A stretch of DNA of 6,882 nt from Victivallales bacterium Lenti_02. GTDB lineage: Bacteria; Verrucomicrobiota; Lentisphaeria; Oligosphaerales; Lenti-02. Where the stretch lies: positions 1 to 6,882 of the forward strand of contig LVAZ01000077.1 of the NCBI GenBank assembly GCA_001603055.1, written 5' to 3'. Positions 6,456-6,882 of this stretch are shown here, piece after piece. Position 1 is the first letter of the stretch. Each line of letters begins with the position of its first letter. Position numbers and translations under genes: made by a program. A model generated the notes under the pieces. The model made no database searches. It worked only from the letters and a program-made list of their open reading frames with translations, and had not been told where the DNA came from.

Positions 6456-6470
6456 CGCGGACCTTCCGCG
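6456..6470 (-). other. Small hairpin in the aspS leader
   Basis: The inverted repeat CGCGGA-AGG-TCCGCG lies in the predicted 5' untranslated region, about 20 bases before the Shine-Dalgarno. It has six pairs and a three-base loop, with no T-run directly after it (TCGGCTTCCTTTTGG follows). It may stabilise the leader or pause polymerase. No T-box core features are visible. Confidence 0.4.
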
Positions 6471-6488
6471 CCGACTGTCGAGTCGAGT

Positions 6489-6517
6489 ACTATACAGCCT
6501 GCCCCGCCACTCCGAAA
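6489..6517 (-). promoter_or_regulatory. Candidate sigma70-type promoter of aspS
   Basis: On the - strand, TATAGT (6494-6489) is a 5/6 match to the -10 hexamer and stands out in this GC-rich spacer. TTTCGG (6517-6512) lies 17 bases upstream as a weak -35. Transcription would start near 6482, giving a leader of about 60 bases. The location between two co-directional genes and immediately before aspS fits. The -35 is poor, so an activator or a different sigma preference may be involved. Confidence 0.5.
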
Positions 6518-6584
6518 CCCAGGACACGCGGGCAGGCGGCGGTTCCGCGCTCTTTGCCTGCATTTTCCCCGGTTTCGGGCAGGC
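6497..6584. repeat. Alternating GCCTGC / GCAGGC motifs upstream of aspS
   Basis: GCCTGCCC (6497-6504), GGGCAGGC (6530-6537), GCCTGC (6555-6560) and GGGCAGGC (6577-6584) alternate in orientation at spacings of roughly 22-33 bases. The outermost pair is extended by GAAACC (6514-6519) against GGTTTC (6571-6576), so the whole block is an imperfect long inverted repeat. The first copy lies in the spacer between the proposed -35 and -10 of aspS. Operator sites or a decayed palindromic element are both possible. Confidence 0.45.
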
Positions 6585-6602
6585 CACGGCTCCCGCAAGG
6601 CG

Positions 6603-6638
6603 ATGGACAAAGTGGACGGAGTGGACGGAGTGGAAGGG
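6603..6638. repeat. 9-bp tandem repeat
   Basis: Four 9-base units run in series: ATGGACAAA (6603-6611), GTGGACGGA (6612-6620), GTGGACGGA (6621-6629) and GTGGAAGGG (6630-6638). The middle two are identical and the outer two are degenerate. The array sits in the spacer between the unidentified right-edge gene and aspS. It contains an ATG, but the frame from it does not look like a protein. No function is assigned. Confidence 0.75.
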
Positions 6639-6673
6639 AATCCGCCTTGGTTGTGCCCGGCCGCCCCCGATCC

Positions 6674-6882
6674 CTATTCCCCCAGGCGGAGTTCGCGGGG
6701 GAGGCCTTGCTGGCCGGGCGGGGGGGAGGCGATGCCGGTCTGGGGCTGGACGTTGCGGACGAGTTCCTCGTCGAGGGGGGCTTGGCCGGTGCGGCGGATG
6801 TGTCCGCCGAGGGGGCCGGCGGAGTCGAAGAGCACCTGCCAGTCGCCGAGTTTCACGCCGACACGGTCGCCTTCGCGGATGG
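6674..6882 (-). CDS. C-terminus of an unidentified protein (partial)
   Basis: A - strand frame enters from the right edge at 6880 and runs to a TAG at 6676-6674, giving 68 residues. It opens IREGDRVGVKLGDWQVLF, continues SAGPLGGHIRRTGQ, and ends with a Gln/Pro/Gly-rich stretch PQTGIASPPPGQQGLP and RELRLGE. An internal GTG at 6856 could be read as a start, but the sensible coding character upstream of it indicates a longer gene whose start lies outside the window. The first half looks like beta-strand-rich folded sequence (a GD-V-V-LGDWQVLF pattern), and the tail looks flexible. I do not recognise the family. It points the same way as aspS, 250 bases upstream of it. No terminator with a T-tract is seen between the two. 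Confidence 0.6.
   Translation of the reverse strand, partial: IREGDRVGVKLGDWQVLFDSAGPLGGHIRRTGQAPLDEELVRNVQPQTGIASPPPGQQGLPRELRLGE

Noticed and set aside
4331..6610. A 759-residue open frame on the - strand over aspS
   Set aside because: It overlaps aspS in another frame, is rich in Arg/Pro/Gly/Ala with no recognisable motifs, and runs through the terminator repeats into ligA.
6424..6673. T-box or other riboswitch upstream of aspS
   Set aside because: The likely leader is only about 60 bases with one 6-bp hairpin. I find no T-box antiterminator core and no terminator with a T-tract before aspS.
6603..6760. Small + strand gene starting at the ATG in the 9-bp repeat
   Set aside because: There is no Shine-Dalgarno, the early residues are a repeat translation, and the rest is antisense to the right-edge gene and rich in Pro, Trp, Gly and Arg.

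Overview
This is a GC-rich (roughly two-thirds G+C by eye) bacterial chromosomal window made of housekeeping genes. It holds four essentially complete genes: a tRNA-dihydrouridine synthase (dus), a long-form ATP phosphoribosyltransferase (hisG), an NAD+-dependent DNA ligase (ligA) and an aspartyl-tRNA synthetase (aspS). A probable gene tail lies at each edge. The LigA architecture (long insertion in the helix-hairpin-helix region, CX4C second half of the zinc site, KYQP after the motif V lysine) and the Dus variant with FTALVDAG and GYTDLPFR look, from memory, most like Verrucomicrobiota/Kiritimatiellota/Lentisphaerota proteins. That placement is an inference. The AspRS instead resembles the alphaproteobacterial, non-discriminating type.

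Layout. Positions 1-56 are probably the last codons of an upstream + strand gene, closed by a very strong intrinsic terminator (82-120). Only 11 bases after the T-tract, dus (132-1145) begins without a visible Shine-Dalgarno. After a 90-base gap come hisG (1236-2108, good Shine-Dalgarno) and ligA (2119-4470), 10 bases apart and almost certainly co-transcribed. ligA converges on aspS (4642-6423, - strand). The 171 bases between them carry four versions of one hairpin element: one in + orientation as the ligA terminator, and three in - orientation as a 33-bp tandem array behind aspS. Upstream of aspS is a 250-base spacer with a plausible promoter, a small leader hairpin, alternating GCCTGC/GCAGGC motifs and a 9-bp tandem repeat. 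The window ends inside the C-terminus of an unidentified - strand gene.

The genes do not form one pathway. They cover tRNA modification, the first step of histidine synthesis, DNA nick sealing and tRNA charging. I see no mobile element, CRISPR array, toxin-antitoxin pair, defence system or biosynthetic cluster, and I do not claim a new system here. The points most worth a second look are the shared, oriented terminator repeat, the insertion and acidic/aromatic tail of LigA, the terminator pressed against the dus start, and the apparent non-discriminating, possibly transferred AspRS.
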